Assembly: GCA_021795435.1 (NCBI GenBank)
Contig: JAJYPJ010000004.1
Location: 31,713 to 95,712, forward strand
Length of the DNA stretch: 64,000 bases
Direction: 5' to 3'
Origin: Pseudomonadota bacterium
GTDB lineage: Bacteria > Pseudomonadota > Gammaproteobacteria > Xanthomonadales > Rhodanobacteraceae
The position numbers were made by a program, and so were the translations under genes. Shown piece by piece: positions 9,097 through 22,888 of the stretch (its first letter is position 1; every line of letters begins with the position of its first letter). Below the pieces are notes generated by a model. It searched no databases and had not been told where the DNA came from. It saw only the letters and a program-made list of their open reading frames with translations.

Positions 9097-9121
9097 CCGG
9101 CGCTCTCCCGCTTGCTAGCAT
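9093..9121 (+). promoter_or_regulatory. Putative hemD promoter, CTGACC-N17-TAGCAT with TGC extension
   Basis: The -35-like CTGACC (9093-9098) and the -10 TAGCAT (9116-9121), with TGC directly before it, are 17 nt apart. Exactly 6 nt separate the -10 from the hemD ATG, so transcription would start at or next to the start codon. No Shine-Dalgarno sequence is visible. The -35 overlaps the end of the ketosynthase gene. Confidence 0.5.
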
Positions 9122-9127
9122 GTGGGC

Positions 9128-9934
9128 ATGTCACCCAGGCACCCAGGCCGGCATCAATCCTCGCCGCCCTTGCGAGGTGCCACGCTGATCCTCACGCGCA
9201 GCGCCGGCAGCGCGCGCACCGAGGCCCGGCAGGTGCGAGCGCTGGGCGGCACGCCGCTGCTGTTGCCCGGCACGCGCATTGCTCCACCGCGGGACCGCTC
9301 CGCAGCACGTTCCGCGCTGGCCACGGCGCTCGGCGCCCCGGTCTGCATCTTCGCTTCGCCGGCTGCGGCACGCATGGCGCACTCCATGGCCTTGGCCCGA
9401 CCCGATCGCGGAACGCAAGTGCTCGCCGTTGGCGCCGCAACCGCCCGCGCGCTGCATCGGGCTGGGTTTCGCGACGTCTGTGTTCCATCGCGCGCCGATA
9501 GCGAGGGTCTGCTGGCGCTCCCGGTGCTGTCCAGGCCACCAGGCCAAGTCGGCCTCGTCGGTGCGCCCGGTGGGCGCGAGATTCTGCCCCGGGTCCTGGC
9601 TGAACGCGGCGCGCGCGTGCTCCATGCTTGGGTCTACCAGCGGCTGCCCGCTCGCCTCGATCGGCGGCACCACCATGCCCTCGCCCAGATGAAGCCGCCG
9701 GCCTACGCCCTGATTTCCAGCCTGGATGGACTCGGCAACTTGCTGCAGCAACTCCCGGCCGCAGCACGCGCCCGACTCATGTCGGCCACGGCTATCGTCA
9801 GCAGCCTGCGGCTGGCCGCAGCGGCGCGGGCGGCCGGATTCATTCACGTTGAGCAGGCGCGGTCGGCCTTGTCGCAAGACATGCTGGCCGCCGTTTGCGC
9901 CAGCCACGCCCATCGCGGATCCGGCTGCGGTTGA
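9128..9934 (+). CDS. hemD: Uroporphyrinogen-III synthase
   Basis: A 268-residue protein of the poorly conserved HemD family, which closes hydroxymethylbilane to uroporphyrinogen III in heme synthesis. Support comes from the two-domain pattern (LILTRSAGSARTEARQVRALGG at the start, VLAVGAATARALHRAGF, then GARVLHAWVYQR and the YALISSLDGLGNLLQQL segment) and from hemX and hemY directly after it. A GTG at 9122 is also in frame; I prefer ATG 9128 because it lies at the expected transcription start of the upstream promoter. hemC, its usual partner, is not in the window. Confidence 0.85.
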   Translation: MSPRHPGRHQSSPPLRGATLILTRSAGSARTEARQVRALGGTPLLLPGTRIAPPRDRSAARSALATALGAPVCIFASPAAARMAHSMALARPDRGTQVLAVGAATARALHRAGFRDVCVPSRADSEGLLALPVLSRPPGQVGLVGAPGGREILPRVLAERGARVLHAWVYQRLPARLDRRHHHALAQMKPPAYALISSLDGLGNLLQQLPAAARARLMSATAIVSSLRLAAAARAAGFIHVEQARSALSQDMLAAVCASHAHRGSGCG

Positions 9935-9963
9935 GTGTACGAGCGGGGCATTCGAGCCCATTC

Positions 9964-9986
9964 GCACGGCTTCGCGAAGCCCGTGC
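9964..9986 (+). terminator. Hairpin after hemD, possible terminator
   Basis: GCACGGCTT and AAGCCCGTGC pair into a stem of nine base pairs with one bulged C and a CGCG loop, 29 nt after the hemD stop. There is no T-tract, so if it stops transcription it may act with Rho or only partially. It separates hemD from the hemX promoter. Confidence 0.4.
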
Positions 9987-10075
9987 CCAGCCGAATTCCG
10001 CAGCCGCGACACCCCGAGATGGCGACGCCATTCCATGAACGGGAGGCGAGGCTTCGTAGCCGGTGCCGACGCTGC

Positions 10076-10084
10076 TGCTAGCAT
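10076..10084 (+). promoter_or_regulatory. Putative hemX extended -10 promoter, TGCTAGCAT
   Basis: The TGC extension (10076-10078) and TAGCAT (10079-10084) end exactly 6 nt before the hemX ATG, the same spacing as at hemD. No Shine-Dalgarno sequence is visible between them. This suggests a leaderless hemXY transcript. Confidence 0.5.
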
Positions 10085-10090
10085 TCCACC

Positions 10091-11140
10091 ATGGACGATG
10101 CCTCTCCACCCATCCCAGCGACGACACCCCAGCCACCGCGGCGTTGGCCTTGGTGGCTGCTGATCGTGATCGTGATGGCGATGATCGCCATGACCGCCTG
10201 GCAGTGGCGACAGACGGGCCTTGCCGCGCGCCATGCCTTCTCGCTGGCCCGCCGGCAGACCTCGCAGATCGCCGCCCTCCAGGGGGCGATCAACCATCTG
10301 AAGCAGGATCGCATAGGCCTTGGGCAGCGACTTGCCGATGCAGATGCGGCCAATCGTTCGCTGCGACAGGAACTGGAGGGTCTGCGTGAGCGGACGCGTA
10401 CCGTGGAGGATGCCGTTGCCGCGCTCAGCGAAGTGCGTAACGGTGGCGATCGATCGCTCCGGCTGGACGAGGCCGGATTCCTGTTACGCATGGCCAAGGA
10501 ACGTTACGAGCTGTTCCACGACGCCGCGGGATCGCTCGATGCAACGCGCCTCGCCGCGAAGGCACTGGCTGGCATCGCCGATCCAGCCTACGCGCCCCTT
10601 CAGAGTGACGTCCATGCGGCGGTTGCTGCACTGGAATCCCTGCACGCCTCGGATCGCCCGCGCCAACTCGATACGCTGACCGCGCTGCGCGCCCAGGTGT
10701 GGACCCTGCCCAGGGCTTCATCGACACCGGCCCCGGGGGCGAGCGTGGGATGGCTGGCTCGGGTCGGGCAGGCACTGGCGGGACTGGTGCGCATTCGCCG
10801 GATCAATCGGACGCCCTTGGGTGGCGCTGACGGCGAGCTTTTGCGGGGTCTACTTGCCATGGATCTGGCCAACGCGCAGTCCGCGCTGCTGGCATGGGAT
10901 GGCCGGGGCTACGCGAACGCGTTGCACTCCGCGAGCACGCTCCTCCAGCGGCACTTCGACATGGCGGCGCCGGCGTGCCGATCCTTTGTCGAAACGATGG
11001 CGACACTGCGGCCGCTGGCACCCACGCCGTTGCCGCAGGTCGACACGGCGCTGACGGAAGTGAATCGCGTTCGCGCGCTCGAGGCCTTGCGCACGAGTGT
11101 CGTGCCCGGTACCAAGCCTCGGCAGGCTCCTCGGCAATGA
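10091..11140 (+). CDS. hemX: HemX family membrane protein
   Basis: A 349-residue inner-membrane protein with a Pro-rich cytosolic start, one transmembrane helix (WWLLIVIVMAMIAMTAW), a coiled coil (about residues 55-115) and a globular C-terminal domain with the conserved EAGFLLRMAKERYELFHD segment. Although often labelled uroporphyrinogen-III C-methyltransferase, this family has no SAM-binding fold here; it is thought to scaffold heme enzymes at the membrane. It overlaps hemY by ATGA, so the two are translationally coupled, and it has its own putative promoter. Confidence 0.88.
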   Translation: MDDASPPIPATTPQPPRRWPWWLLIVIVMAMIAMTAWQWRQTGLAARHAFSLARRQTSQIAALQGAINHLKQDRIGLGQRLADADAANRSLRQELEGLRERTRTVEDAVAALSEVRNGGDRSLRLDEAGFLLRMAKERYELFHDAAGSLDATRLAAKALAGIADPAYAPLQSDVHAAVAALESLHASDRPRQLDTLTALRAQVWTLPRASSTPAPGASVGWLARVGQALAGLVRIRRINRTPLGGADGELLRGLLAMDLANAQSALLAWDGRGYANALHSASTLLQRHFDMAAPACRSFVETMATLRPLAPTPLPQVDTALTEVNRVRALEALRTSVVPGTKPRQAPRQ

Positions 11141-12390
11141 GAATGTGGCGCTGGACGCTCTGGCTGCTCCTGGTGGCCCTCGCGGCCGCGCTGGGCTGGC
11201 ACACGTTGGCAAGCGACCCCGGATACGTGCTGGTGCGCTTCCGCGGTTGGCAGCTGGAGAGCACCGTGGTCGCCCTCGTGCTCCTGGTGCTGCTGGCCTG
11301 GCTCGTGCTGGGGCTGGTTTGGCGGTTGCTCCACTGGCCGTTTGGAGCCATGTCGCGGCGGCATCGCCGCATCAGTCGCAGGCGGTTTTCCGAGGGGCTT
11401 GTGGCATTGATCGAGGGCCGCCACGGGGACGCCCAACGCGCCTTGACGCGAGCCGCCCGCTTTGGCCCGTTGCGGGCGCCTGCGCTGCTTGCCGAGGCGG
11501 AGGCGGCCTATCGCCGGGGCGAAGCCGCACGCGCCTTGGAGGCCCTCGATGAGGCCAGTCAACTCGCGCCACGTGCGGCCCGCGTGCTGAGGGCGAGGGT
11601 GCTGCGCCGCGAATCGAGGGCGGAGGAAGCTCTCGCCCTTCTGGTTCCTGCGGCCGAGAGCCAGCAATTGCCGCCTGCAGGCTGGGTGGAGCTGGTCGAG
11701 TCCGCACTGTCCGCAGGACGCATCGACCGTGCTCGGAGCGCGTTGGAGCCCTTGCGCGCCAGCGCAGCATTGAGCCCGCGAGCCTATGCCGAGCTTGAGT
11801 CGCGCGTGCTGGAGCGAGCAATTGCCGAGGCCAAGGGGCCGGCGGCGATCAATGCATTGTGGGCTGATCTCACGCGCGCCCAGCGCCAGCCAGCCTCGGT
11901 CGTGGCGGCTTACGCGCAACGCGCTGCCCAGTTTGGGGCAGGCCTTGCCGCCATGGATGAAATCGAGCAGGCGCTCGCGCGCCAATGGGACCCCCGGTTG
12001 CTGGCAGCCTGGTCCGACCTGGGTGACGCGCAGACGCGTCCGGCAAGGTTGGAACGCGCGTTGCACTGGCTGGACGCCCATCCGAACGACGGGGTGCTCC
12101 TGACGGCCATCGGCCAGTTGCAATTGGACCTGGGCCAGCCCAGCACGGCCCGGGAAACGCTGGAGCGAGCGGTCGCCCTGGAGCCAAGCGCGCGCGCTTG
12201 GGCACTGCTGGGTCGGACATTCCAGGCATTGGGCCGTCCGGAGGATGCAGCGCACGCATTCCGAAACGCGCTCCGGTTGCGGGACAACGAAGACGCGCTG
12301 CCGCTGCCTGGCGTTGGCGGCATGAATACGCGGCCCATCGCCGTCGAACGGCGCGACGATCTGGGATTGCCGCGACTGCCCGACGATTGA
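11137..12390 (+). CDS. hemY: HemY family TPR membrane protein
   Basis: A 417-residue protein with two N-terminal transmembrane helices (WRWTLWLLLVALAAALGW and VVALVLLVLLAWLVLGLVWRLL) followed by tetratricopeptide-like helical repeats (ARAARFGPLRAPALLAEAEAAYRRG and others). It belongs to the gammaproteobacterial HemY family found after hemX and is thought to hold heme-synthesis enzymes; it is not the Gram-positive protoporphyrinogen oxidase of the same name. ATG 11137 overlaps the hemX stop. The frame is open further upstream inside hemX, but this start gives the proper membrane anchor. Confidence 0.88.
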   Translation: MRMWRWTLWLLLVALAAALGWHTLASDPGYVLVRFRGWQLESTVVALVLLVLLAWLVLGLVWRLLHWPFGAMSRRHRRISRRRFSEGLVALIEGRHGDAQRALTRAARFGPLRAPALLAEAEAAYRRGEAARALEALDEASQLAPRAARVLRARVLRRESRAEEALALLVPAAESQQLPPAGWVELVESALSAGRIDRARSALEPLRASAALSPRAYAELESRVLERAIAEAKGPAAINALWADLTRAQRQPASVVAAYAQRAAQFGAGLAAMDEIEQALARQWDPRLLAAWSDLGDAQTRPARLERALHWLDAHPNDGVLLTAIGQLQLDLGQPSTARETLERAVALEPSARAWALLGRTFQALGRPEDAAHAFRNALRLRDNEDALPLPGVGGMNTRPIAVERRDDLGLPRLPDD

Positions 12391-12600
12391 CGGATCCTCA
12401 GGATGCGGCCGGCTTCGTCCTTGCCGGTTGCATGGCGAGATCACGCTTCCGAGGCGGGGGGTGCGGGCCCGGGTGAAACTTGCGCCGCGCATGTTGGTCC
12501 AAAGCCCCGGTGCATTTCGCGCGCCGCCGGTCGGCCGTACGCGGGAAATGGCTCGGCTTGGCTCATCTGGCGCACCGCGCCCTACGCAGGGGAACCATTC

Positions 12601-15600
12601 ATGCAAGCGAAGCTCGGCAAGATCATGGCACTGGCGGCATTGGCGACCTTCGCGACAGGCAGCATGCCCGCGATCGCGGCATCCTCGTTGGTGCCCCCGG
12701 CCCTGTTCCAGGGATTGCACTGGCGCCTGATCGGTCCCTTTCGCGGCGGGCGGGTGCTCGCCGTGACGGGCGTGGTGAAGCACCCCCAGCGCTTTTATTT
12801 TGGCGCCGTGGATGGTGGCGTCTGGCGAAGCGATGATGCTGGACGCACGTGGCGGCCCATCTTCGACGGCGAACCGGTCGGGTCGATCGGCGCGATCGCA
12901 GTCGCGCCCTCCGATCCCAACGTCGTCTACGTCGGGACCGGCGAAGCCGACATGCGCTCGGACATCGCGACTGGCGACGGCATGTGGAAGTCCGTCGACG
13001 CGGGCAAGACATGGACGCACATCGGGCTTTCCGGAACCCAGGCCATTGGCAGTGTGCTCGTCGATCCGAACAACCCCAACGTCGTTTACGTCGCGGCACT
13101 AGGCCATCCCTATGGCCCCAACGCACAACGCGGCGTGTTCAAGACGACGGACGGCGGCAGGACGTGGCACAAGGTGCTTTTCGAGAACGATCGCACCGGT
13201 GCAATCGATCTCGCGTTCCAGCCGGGGAACGCCCGCGTGATTTACGCGGCGCTCTGGGAGACGCAGCGGCCACCGTGGAACACCTATCCCCCCTCCAACG
13301 GACCGGACTCGGGCCTGTACAAGTCCACTGACGGTGGCACGCACTGGACCCTGATCAGCAAGGCGTCGACGGGATTCGCGGCCAACCCGGGCCGCATCGG
13401 CGTCACCGTGGCGCCGACTGACCCACAACGCGTCTATGCCATGGTGGATGCCAAGGCTGGAGGGCTGTATCGCTCGGACGACGGCGGCGCGCACTGGAAG
13501 CGAGAATCGTCCGACGTCCGGATATGGCAGCGGGGATGGTACTTCGGCGGCGTAACCGTGAATCCCCGCAATGCCGACGTGGTCTATGCCGCGAATACCG
13601 CGCTGTATGAATCGCGCGACGGCGGCAGGACGTTCATCCCGATCAAGGGGGCTCCGGGCGGCGATGATTATCACGTGCTCTGGATCGACCCCAGGGATCC
13701 CGCGCATCGCATGCTCGGCGTCGACCAGGGCGCCGTTGTCAGCATTGATGGTGGTTCGACATGGTCGAGTTGGTACAACCAGCCAACGGCCCAGATCTAC
13801 CACGTCACCACGGACAACCGGTTCCCCTACTGGGTATGCGGCGCGCAGCAGGACTCTGGCGCCATGTGCCTGCCGAGCCAGAGCGGCCACGGCGTCGATG
13901 GCATCAGCCTGATGCAGTTCCACGAAGTCACGGCAGGCGGCGAAAGCGGCGAGATTGCAGTCGATCCGCGTGATCCCGACCTTGTCTACGGCAATACCTA
14001 TGGCGGTTCGGTCGACAAGTACGACCATCGAACCCAGCAGACGCAGTCGGTCAACCCCACACTGGCCTATCCCGGCCTGTACAGGGCGACGTGGACCCTG
14101 CCGCTGGTCTTCTCGAAATCCGATCCGGCCGACCTGTACTTCGGCAACCAGCGGGTATTCCGCACCTCTGATGGCGGCCGGCACTGGGTGCCCATCAGTC
14201 CCGATCTGACTCGACGGGACCCTGCCGTTCCTCGAAGCCTGAGCGCCAGCGCCGCCGCTGACAGTCCTATCGCTGGACCACGCCGCGGGGTCGTGTACAG
14301 CATCTCGCCGTCGCCCATCAATGCCGATTTGATCTGGGCGGGCACCGACGATGGCCTCGTGTGGCTGTCCCGCAATGGTGGCTCCAGCTGGACTCAAGTG
14401 ACACCGCCCGGATTGACGGCGTGGTCCAAGATTGCATCCATCGCGGCCTCGCCGCGAAGTGCCGGGGTGGCATACGTCGCCGTTGACCGCCATCGACTCG
14501 ATGACTTCAAACCCTACATCTGGCGGACGACCAATGACGGCCGGACCTGGCAACCCATCACCCATGGCATCCCCTCCCATGACTTCGTCAACGTCATCGC
14601 GGTCGACCCGATGACGCCCGACCTGCTGTACGCAGGCACCGAATTCGGGGTCTTCGTGTCCTTCGATGACGGCAGGGCATGGCAACCGCTGCAACAGAAT
14701 CTGCCGGTGACGTCAGTCCGCGACATTGTGGTCAAGGACAATGACCTGGTGATTGCCACCCATGGCCGAGGGGTCTGGATCATGGACGACGTAACACCGC
14801 TGCGGCAGGCGGCGGAGGCGGAGGCCGCCAGCACCGCGTACTTGTATCGCCCCGTTGCCGCTTACCGCATCAGGCCCATCGGCTTCGCCGGCACGCCGCT
14901 GCCGATGAGTGAACCCCGTGGCCAGAACCCGCCACAGGGCGCCTTGATCGATTACGCACTGAAGGCACCCGCCCATCACATCGTGCTGAGCATCTTCGAC
15001 GCCAACGGAACGCTGGTGCGGCGATATGACAGCAGCGACGCTGCTCCTGCGGTCAATCTGGACAAGCTCCAAATCGCGCCCGGATGGGTCCAGCAACCGA
15101 AAATGCTCGCGCTCACGGCCGGAATGCACCGGTTCATTTGGGACCTGCACTGGTCGGCCCCGACGGCCATGGCCAAGAATGGCGACTGGAGCGATGGCGT
15201 CTGGGCCGCACCCGGGACCTATCGGGTGACGCTGGATGTCGATGGCACCGCATTCACACGCCACCTCACGCTGCTGCCCGACCCACGCGTCCACGGCATG
15301 ACCGCTGACGACTACCAGCAGCAGTTGGTGCTGGCCCAGGAGATCGAACGGGATCGCGCTACCCTGAGCGCTGCACTGGGGAGTGCCGGGCGGCTCCAGG
15401 CGGCTGTCGCCAAGGTTCGGAACGCCGTGGCTCCGACGCTGGCTGACCGGCTCACGGCGTTCGCCCATGCGTTGGCCGCACTCAGCGACATCCCGGCACC
15501 CAACCCGTCCAACTCGGTTGGAACACCACCCACCCATGTCGACAGCCTGACCGCCCTCGATGCGCGCATGACGGCGCTGGCCCATGCCGTCGACAACGCC

Positions 15601-15756
15601 GACGTTCCTCCCACCCTCGATGCCGAGCAGGGCTACAAACTGGCCCATCACGCCTTGCGCTTGACGCTTTCGCGGTGGCGGGACTTGCGTGGACCGCGCC
15701 TCGCCGCGCTCAACCGACGGCTTCGCGCCGCAGGCGTGCCACCCATCGTGCCCTGA
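12601..15756 (+). CDS. Secreted sortilin/VPS10-like beta-propeller protein (paralog 1)
   Basis: A 1051-residue exported protein. Residues 1-27 form a signal peptide (KIMALAALATFATGSMPAIAA). The body holds at least ten BNR/Asp-box-like motifs (SDDAGRTW, SVDAGKTW, TTDGGRTW, STDGGTHW, SDDGGAHW, SIDGGSTW, TSDGGRHW and others), the mark of VPS10/sortilin and glycosidase-like beta-propellers. After the propeller come a beta-rich segment and a C-terminal helical region (about residues 910-1040). Annotation pipelines call such proteins glycosyl hydrolases, but no catalytic activity can be read here. The frame extends up to 12403; ATG 12601 is chosen because the signal peptide follows it directly. A paralog lies at 38765-41806. 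Confidence 0.85.
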   Translation: MQAKLGKIMALAALATFATGSMPAIAASSLVPPALFQGLHWRLIGPFRGGRVLAVTGVVKHPQRFYFGAVDGGVWRSDDAGRTWRPIFDGEPVGSIGAIAVAPSDPNVVYVGTGEADMRSDIATGDGMWKSVDAGKTWTHIGLSGTQAIGSVLVDPNNPNVVYVAALGHPYGPNAQRGVFKTTDGGRTWHKVLFENDRTGAIDLAFQPGNARVIYAALWETQRPPWNTYPPSNGPDSGLYKSTDGGTHWTLISKASTGFAANPGRIGVTVAPTDPQRVYAMVDAKAGGLYRSDDGGAHWKRESSDVRIWQRGWYFGGVTVNPRNADVVYAANTALYESRDGGRTFIPIKGAPGGDDYHVLWIDPRDPAHRMLGVDQGAVVSIDGGSTWSSWYNQPTAQIYHVTTDNRFPYWVCGAQQDSGAMCLPSQSGHGVDGISLMQFHEVTAGGESGEIAVDPRDPDLVYGNTYGGSVDKYDHRTQQTQSVNPTLAYPGLYRATWTLPLVFSKSDPADLYFGNQRVFRTSDGGRHWVPISPDLTRRDPAVPRSLSASAAADSPIAGPRRGVVYSISPSPINADLIWAGTDDGLVWLSRNGGSSWTQVTPPGLTAWSKIASIAASPRSAGVAYVAVDRHRLDDFKPYIWRTTNDGRTWQPITHGIPSHDFVNVIAVDPMTPDLLYAGTEFGVFVSFDDGRAWQPLQQNLPVTSVRDIVVKDNDLVIATHGRGVWIMDDVTPLRQAAEAEAASTAYLYRPVAAYRIRPIGFAGTPLPMSEPRGQNPPQGALIDYALKAPAHHIVLSIFDANGTLVRRYDSSDAAPAVNLDKLQIAPGWVQQPKMLALTAGMHRFIWDLHWSAPTAMAKNGDWSDGVWAAPGTYRVTLDVDGTAFTRHLTLLPDPRVHGMTADDYQQQLVLAQEIERDRATLSAALGSAGRLQAAVAKVRNAVAPTLADRLTAFAHALAALSDIPAPNPSNSVGTPPTHVDSLTALDARMTALAHAVDNADVPPTLDAEQGYKLAHHALRLTLSRWRDLRGPRLAALNRRLRAAGVPPIVP

Positions 15757-16156
15757 GGATCGGCTCATGGGCGTTGCGCTGGCCAGACTCGGCGGCCGAG
15801 GCTCGTGGCAGCACGCGCCTTCGCCGCGAGGGTCAAATGCGCGGCGCCCGTTGGTGCCGGCTGTCCAGGGCCGAGACGGACACGTTCCGGCCCTTCGCGG
15901 GGCACATGCGGGCAGGGTGGGCCCGTCCACTCGCTGGCCGTGGATGACCGAGTCGCGCCTATCGGGCCGAACGAGGGGCAAAAGTACGTCCCGTCGACCA
16001 CCGTCTCGGTGATGATGGGTCCACTCGCGCATCAAGGATGCGGGCGCTCGACGCTCCCCCTCGAACAGCCAAGCACCTCGGGCGCATCGGCAATGGCCCC
16101 CTGGCCGGTTCGCGCGCCCGCGGATCTTCCGCGGGGCGCATTCCGATCGGGCCGAA
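15757..16156. other. Gene-free convergent gap (400 nt) with one hairpin
   Basis: This stretch lies between the ends of VPS10-like gene 1 and atpC. Only short, Arg-rich open frames occur. A strong hairpin near 16114-16139 is listed separately; otherwise I see no gene or repeat. Confidence 0.6.
16114..16139 (-). terminator. Hairpin downstream of atpC, likely end of the atp operon
   Basis: CCCGCGGA (16117-16124) and TCCGCGGG (16128-16135) form a perfect 8-bp stem with a TCT loop, extended by three more pairs after one bulged G. It begins 17 nt past the atpC stop. No T-run follows on the minus strand, so it is a GC-rich hairpin rather than a textbook intrinsic terminator. Confidence 0.45.
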
Positions 16157-16579
16157 TCAGTGCTTGAGCTGCTTGCGCAGGCGTTCCAGCGCCTGCAGCT
16201 GCGCGATGGCCTGGGCCAGCTGCGCCTGGGCTTCCGCGAGCTCCAGAGCGTCCTGGCGCCGGGCGATCGCGTCTTCCGCCGCTTGCTTGGCCTTGAGTGC
16301 GGCGGCTTCGTCGATGTCTGCAGCGCGGAGTGCCGTGTCCGCGAGCACCGTTACAACCTGTGGCTGCACCTCGAGGATGCCGCCGGAGACGTAGAACGAC
16401 AGCCTTTGCCCATCCGGCTGCACGACTTCGACCTGGCCGGGCTTCAAACGAGTGATCAGCGGAGCGTGCCTCGGGGCAATGCCCAATTCGCCCATCGTGC
16501 CGCTCGCCACGACCAACGTGGCCTCTCCATGGTAAATCTCGGCCTCGGCACTAACGATATCGCAACGGATGGTGGTCAT
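16157..16579 (-). CDS. atpC: F1F0 ATP synthase subunit epsilon
   Basis: A 140-residue epsilon subunit of the F1 central stalk, which couples rotation to catalysis and inhibits hydrolysis. The N-terminal beta-barrel ([20 protein letters not shown], then [19 protein letters not shown]) and the C-terminal two-helix domain are both present. ATG 16579 gives the standard N-terminus; the frame extends to 16681 but that part lies in the gap after atpD. It is the last gene of the operon. Confidence 0.97.
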   Translation of the reverse strand: MTTIRCDIVSAEAEIYHGEATLVVASGTMGELGIAPRHAPLITRLKPGQVEVVQPDGQRLSFYVSGGILEVQPQVVTVLADTALRAADIDEAAALKAKQAAEDAIARRQDALELAEAQAQLAQAIAQLQALERLRKQLKH

Positions 16580-16625
16580 GGTTGGGTCCTGTGGTGCGGG
16601 TTCCAGCCCGGACCATCGCTGAGGG

Positions 16626-18059
<1,434 letters not shown>

Positions 18060-18139
18060 TCAAACGGTGGCTTACCGCTGGGCGCGCTGGGCGCGGCCCG
18101 TTCGGTGAAACCCAGACCTGCCTGGCGAAGCGGCCTCGC

Positions 18140-19006
18140 TCATACTGCCGCTGCGCCGCCGACGATCTCGCTGATTTCCTGCGTGATCGCAGCCTGGCGG
18201 GCCTTGTTGTAGATAAGGGTGAATGTTTCGATCAGCTTGCTGGCATTGTCGGATGCGCTCTTCATCGCCACCATGCGTGCCGCATGCTCGCTCGCGAGGT
18301 TCTCCAGCACGCCCTGGTACACGACCGCCTCGATGTAGCGACGCAATACGGGCTCCAGCACGCCCTGTGCGTCGGGCTCGTACAAGTAGTCCCAATCGTG
18401 GCTTGCCTGCAGATCTGATGCGGCCTGCAAAGGCAGAAGGGTGTCCACCACGGGCTTCTGGCTCATGGTGTTGACGAAGTCGTTGTAGGCCAGGAACACC
18501 CGGTCAATTCGCTGGCCCGCGAAATCGTCGAGCAGCACCTTGATGACCCCCACCAGGTCCTCGACCCGGGGACGCTCCCCGAGATGGGTGGCCGAGCCTG
18601 CCAAATGGATATCCTTGATTCGCCGAAAGAATTGCAGCGCCTTTTGTCCGACGGCCACCACCTCTACCTCAACCCCTTGGGCGCGCCACTGGCGAATCTC
18701 GCCGACCAGCTTGCGCAACAGGTTCGCGTTCAGCCCACCACAGAGCCCGCGATCCGTGGAGATCACCAGATAGCCCACGCGCCTCACGGCTTCCCGCCGG
18801 ACCATGTAGGGATGCCGGTATTCACTGTTGGCGCGCGCAATGTGGCCCACGACTTGACGCATCAGTCGCGCGTAGGGCCGCGACGCGCGCATGAGGTCCT
18901 GCGCCTTGCGGATCTTGGACGCGGAAACCATTTCGAGCGCGCGCGTGACCTTGCGCATGTTCTGCGTGCTTCGGATCTTGCTGCGGATTTCGCGTGCGTT
19001 GGCCAT
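18140..19006 (-). CDS. atpG: F1F0 ATP synthase subunit gamma
   Basis: The 288-residue rotor shaft of F1. The N-terminal helix ([25 protein letters not shown]) and the C-terminal helix ([28 protein letters not shown]) form the coiled coil that turns inside alpha3beta3, with the Rossmann-like middle domain between them ([15 protein letters not shown]). Length is normal for the family. It follows atpA by 13 nt and belongs to the atp operon. Confidence 0.99.
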   Translation of the reverse strand: MANAREIRSKIRSTQNMRKVTRALEMVSASKIRKAQDLMRASRPYARLMRQVVGHIARANSEYRHPYMVRREAVRRVGYLVISTDRGLCGGLNANLLRKLVGEIRQWRAQGVEVEVVAVGQKALQFFRRIKDIHLAGSATHLGERPRVEDLVGVIKVLLDDFAGQRIDRVFLAYNDFVNTMSQKPVVDTLLPLQAASDLQASHDWDYLYEPDAQGVLEPVLRRYIEAVVYQGVLENLASEHAARMVAMKSASDNASKLIETFTLIYNKARQAAITQEISEIVGGAAAV

Positions 19007-19019
19007 GCCGAGACCCCGG

Positions 19020-20570
<1,551 letters not shown>

Positions 20571-20648
20571 GGCTTGGTTCCTGTGGGCTCCGGCAAGCGC
20601 GGAGCAGTCGCAGTATTGGAATGGGAGTCGAGTTCTCGCGCGCGTCGC

Positions 20649-21188
20649 TCAAAGGTTGTGCGTAAGAACGCCGGACAGCCGGTCGAGGCGCCCACGCACG
20701 GAGCCGTCGATCACTTCACCGTTCGCCTCGATCAGGATGCCTGCCACGAGGGCGGGGTCCTGGTGGATGCTGAGCTGGATGCGACGCGCGTAGCGGCGCG
20801 AAAGTGCCTCCGCGAGACGCGCCTGGGCAGCCTCGTCGAGGGGCTGCGCCGTGACGACGCGCACTTCAAGGGCGCCCTGCTCGGCACGCCACAGGCTCTC
20901 GAACTCCTCTCGGATGGCCGGCAGGAGCGAGAGGCGTCCGGCGTCGGCCAGCAATTCGAGCAGGCGCGCGAACTCGCCAGCGCTCGCCGCGTCGGGCGGC
21001 ATGTGCAGCATCACCAACTGCCCCGGAGTGACCCGTGGATCACCCAGCAGTGCCCGAAGTTGCGGATCCTGCGAGGCGGTGGCGGCAAATGCCAGATAGC
21101 CCGACCACGCCACGGTCTCCCGGGCGTCGTTCGCGACCGCAAAGGCAGCGCGCGCGTAGGGGCGGGCCAGGGATTGCACCTGCGCCAC
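20649..21188 (-). CDS. atpH: F1F0 ATP synthase subunit delta
   Basis: The 179-residue peripheral-stalk subunit that ties the F0 b dimer to the top of F1. The N-terminal helical domain (LARPYARAAFAVANDARETVAWSGYL) and the C-terminal motif (DPALVAGILIEANGEVIDGSVRGRLDRL) fit the OSCP/delta family. It begins 2 nt after the end of atpF, so coupling is tight. Confidence 0.97.
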   Translation of the reverse strand: MAQVQSLARPYARAAFAVANDARETVAWSGYLAFAATASQDPQLRALLGDPRVTPGQLVMLHMPPDAASAGEFARLLELLADAGRLSLLPAIREEFESLWRAEQGALEVRVVTAQPLDEAAQARLAEALSRRYARRIQLSIHQDPALVAGILIEANGEVIDGSVRGRLDRLSGVLTHNL

Positions 21189-21190
21189 GA

Positions 21191-21661
21191 TCAGATCTCC
21201 GCGGCCAGTTGCTCGAGCAACTGGCGATGGGCGGCGGCATCGACCTCGCGCTGCAGGATCCGGCTGGCACCGGCGAGCGCCAATTCGCCCACCTGCCGGC
21301 TCAGATCCTGCCGGGCACGCGCGGCAGCGGCAGCGATCTCGGCGTCGGCGGCTGCCTTCAACCGCGCGAGCTCCGCCTGCGCATCCTCGCGCGCCTTGTC
21401 CAGCATGTGATTCGCCTGCTGCTGGGCACGGTCGATGATCTCGGCCGCCTGGGCACGCGCCGCCTTGATCTCTTCGGCAACGCGCGCGTCGGCATCGCGC
21501 AGCTCGGCGCGCGCGCGTTCGGCGGCCGCCAGCCCATCGGCGATCTTTTTCTGTCGATCTTCGATGGCCGCCATGATGTGCGGCCAGCCGTACTTCATCA
21601 CGACCAACGCCGTGGCGAAGAACGCCAGGCCTTGGATGATGAGCGTGAGGTTGATATCCAT
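21191..21661 (-). CDS. atpF: F1F0 ATP synthase subunit b
   Basis: The 156-residue b subunit of the peripheral stalk. It has one N-terminal membrane helix ([25 protein letters not shown]) followed by a long, highly charged, Ala-rich coiled coil typical of the b dimer. Length matches E. coli AtpF (156 residues). Confidence 0.98.
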   Translation of the reverse strand: MDINLTLIIQGLAFFATALVVMKYGWPHIMAAIEDRQKKIADGLAAAERARAELRDADARVAEEIKAARAQAAEIIDRAQQQANHMLDKAREDAQAELARLKAAADAEIAAAAARARQDLSRQVGELALAGASRILQREVDAAAHRQLLEQLAAEI

Positions 21662-21719
21662 TGCGTGTGTTCCGGCAGGCTATGCGGCTGATCGTGGCGA
21701 CCGCAAGTCGTGGCGACCC

Positions 21720-22888
<1,169 letters not shown>

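Noticed and set aside
10909..13020. 703-codon open frame on the minus strand
   Set aside because: It runs antisense to hemX, hemY and the VPS10-like gene, is rich in Arg, Gly, Pro, Gln and His, and has no domain; it reflects the GC-rich codon bias of the sense genes.
13099..14694. 531-codon minus-strand open frame
   Set aside because: Antisense to the VPS10-like gene; the repetitive look comes from the Asp-box repeats on the sense strand.
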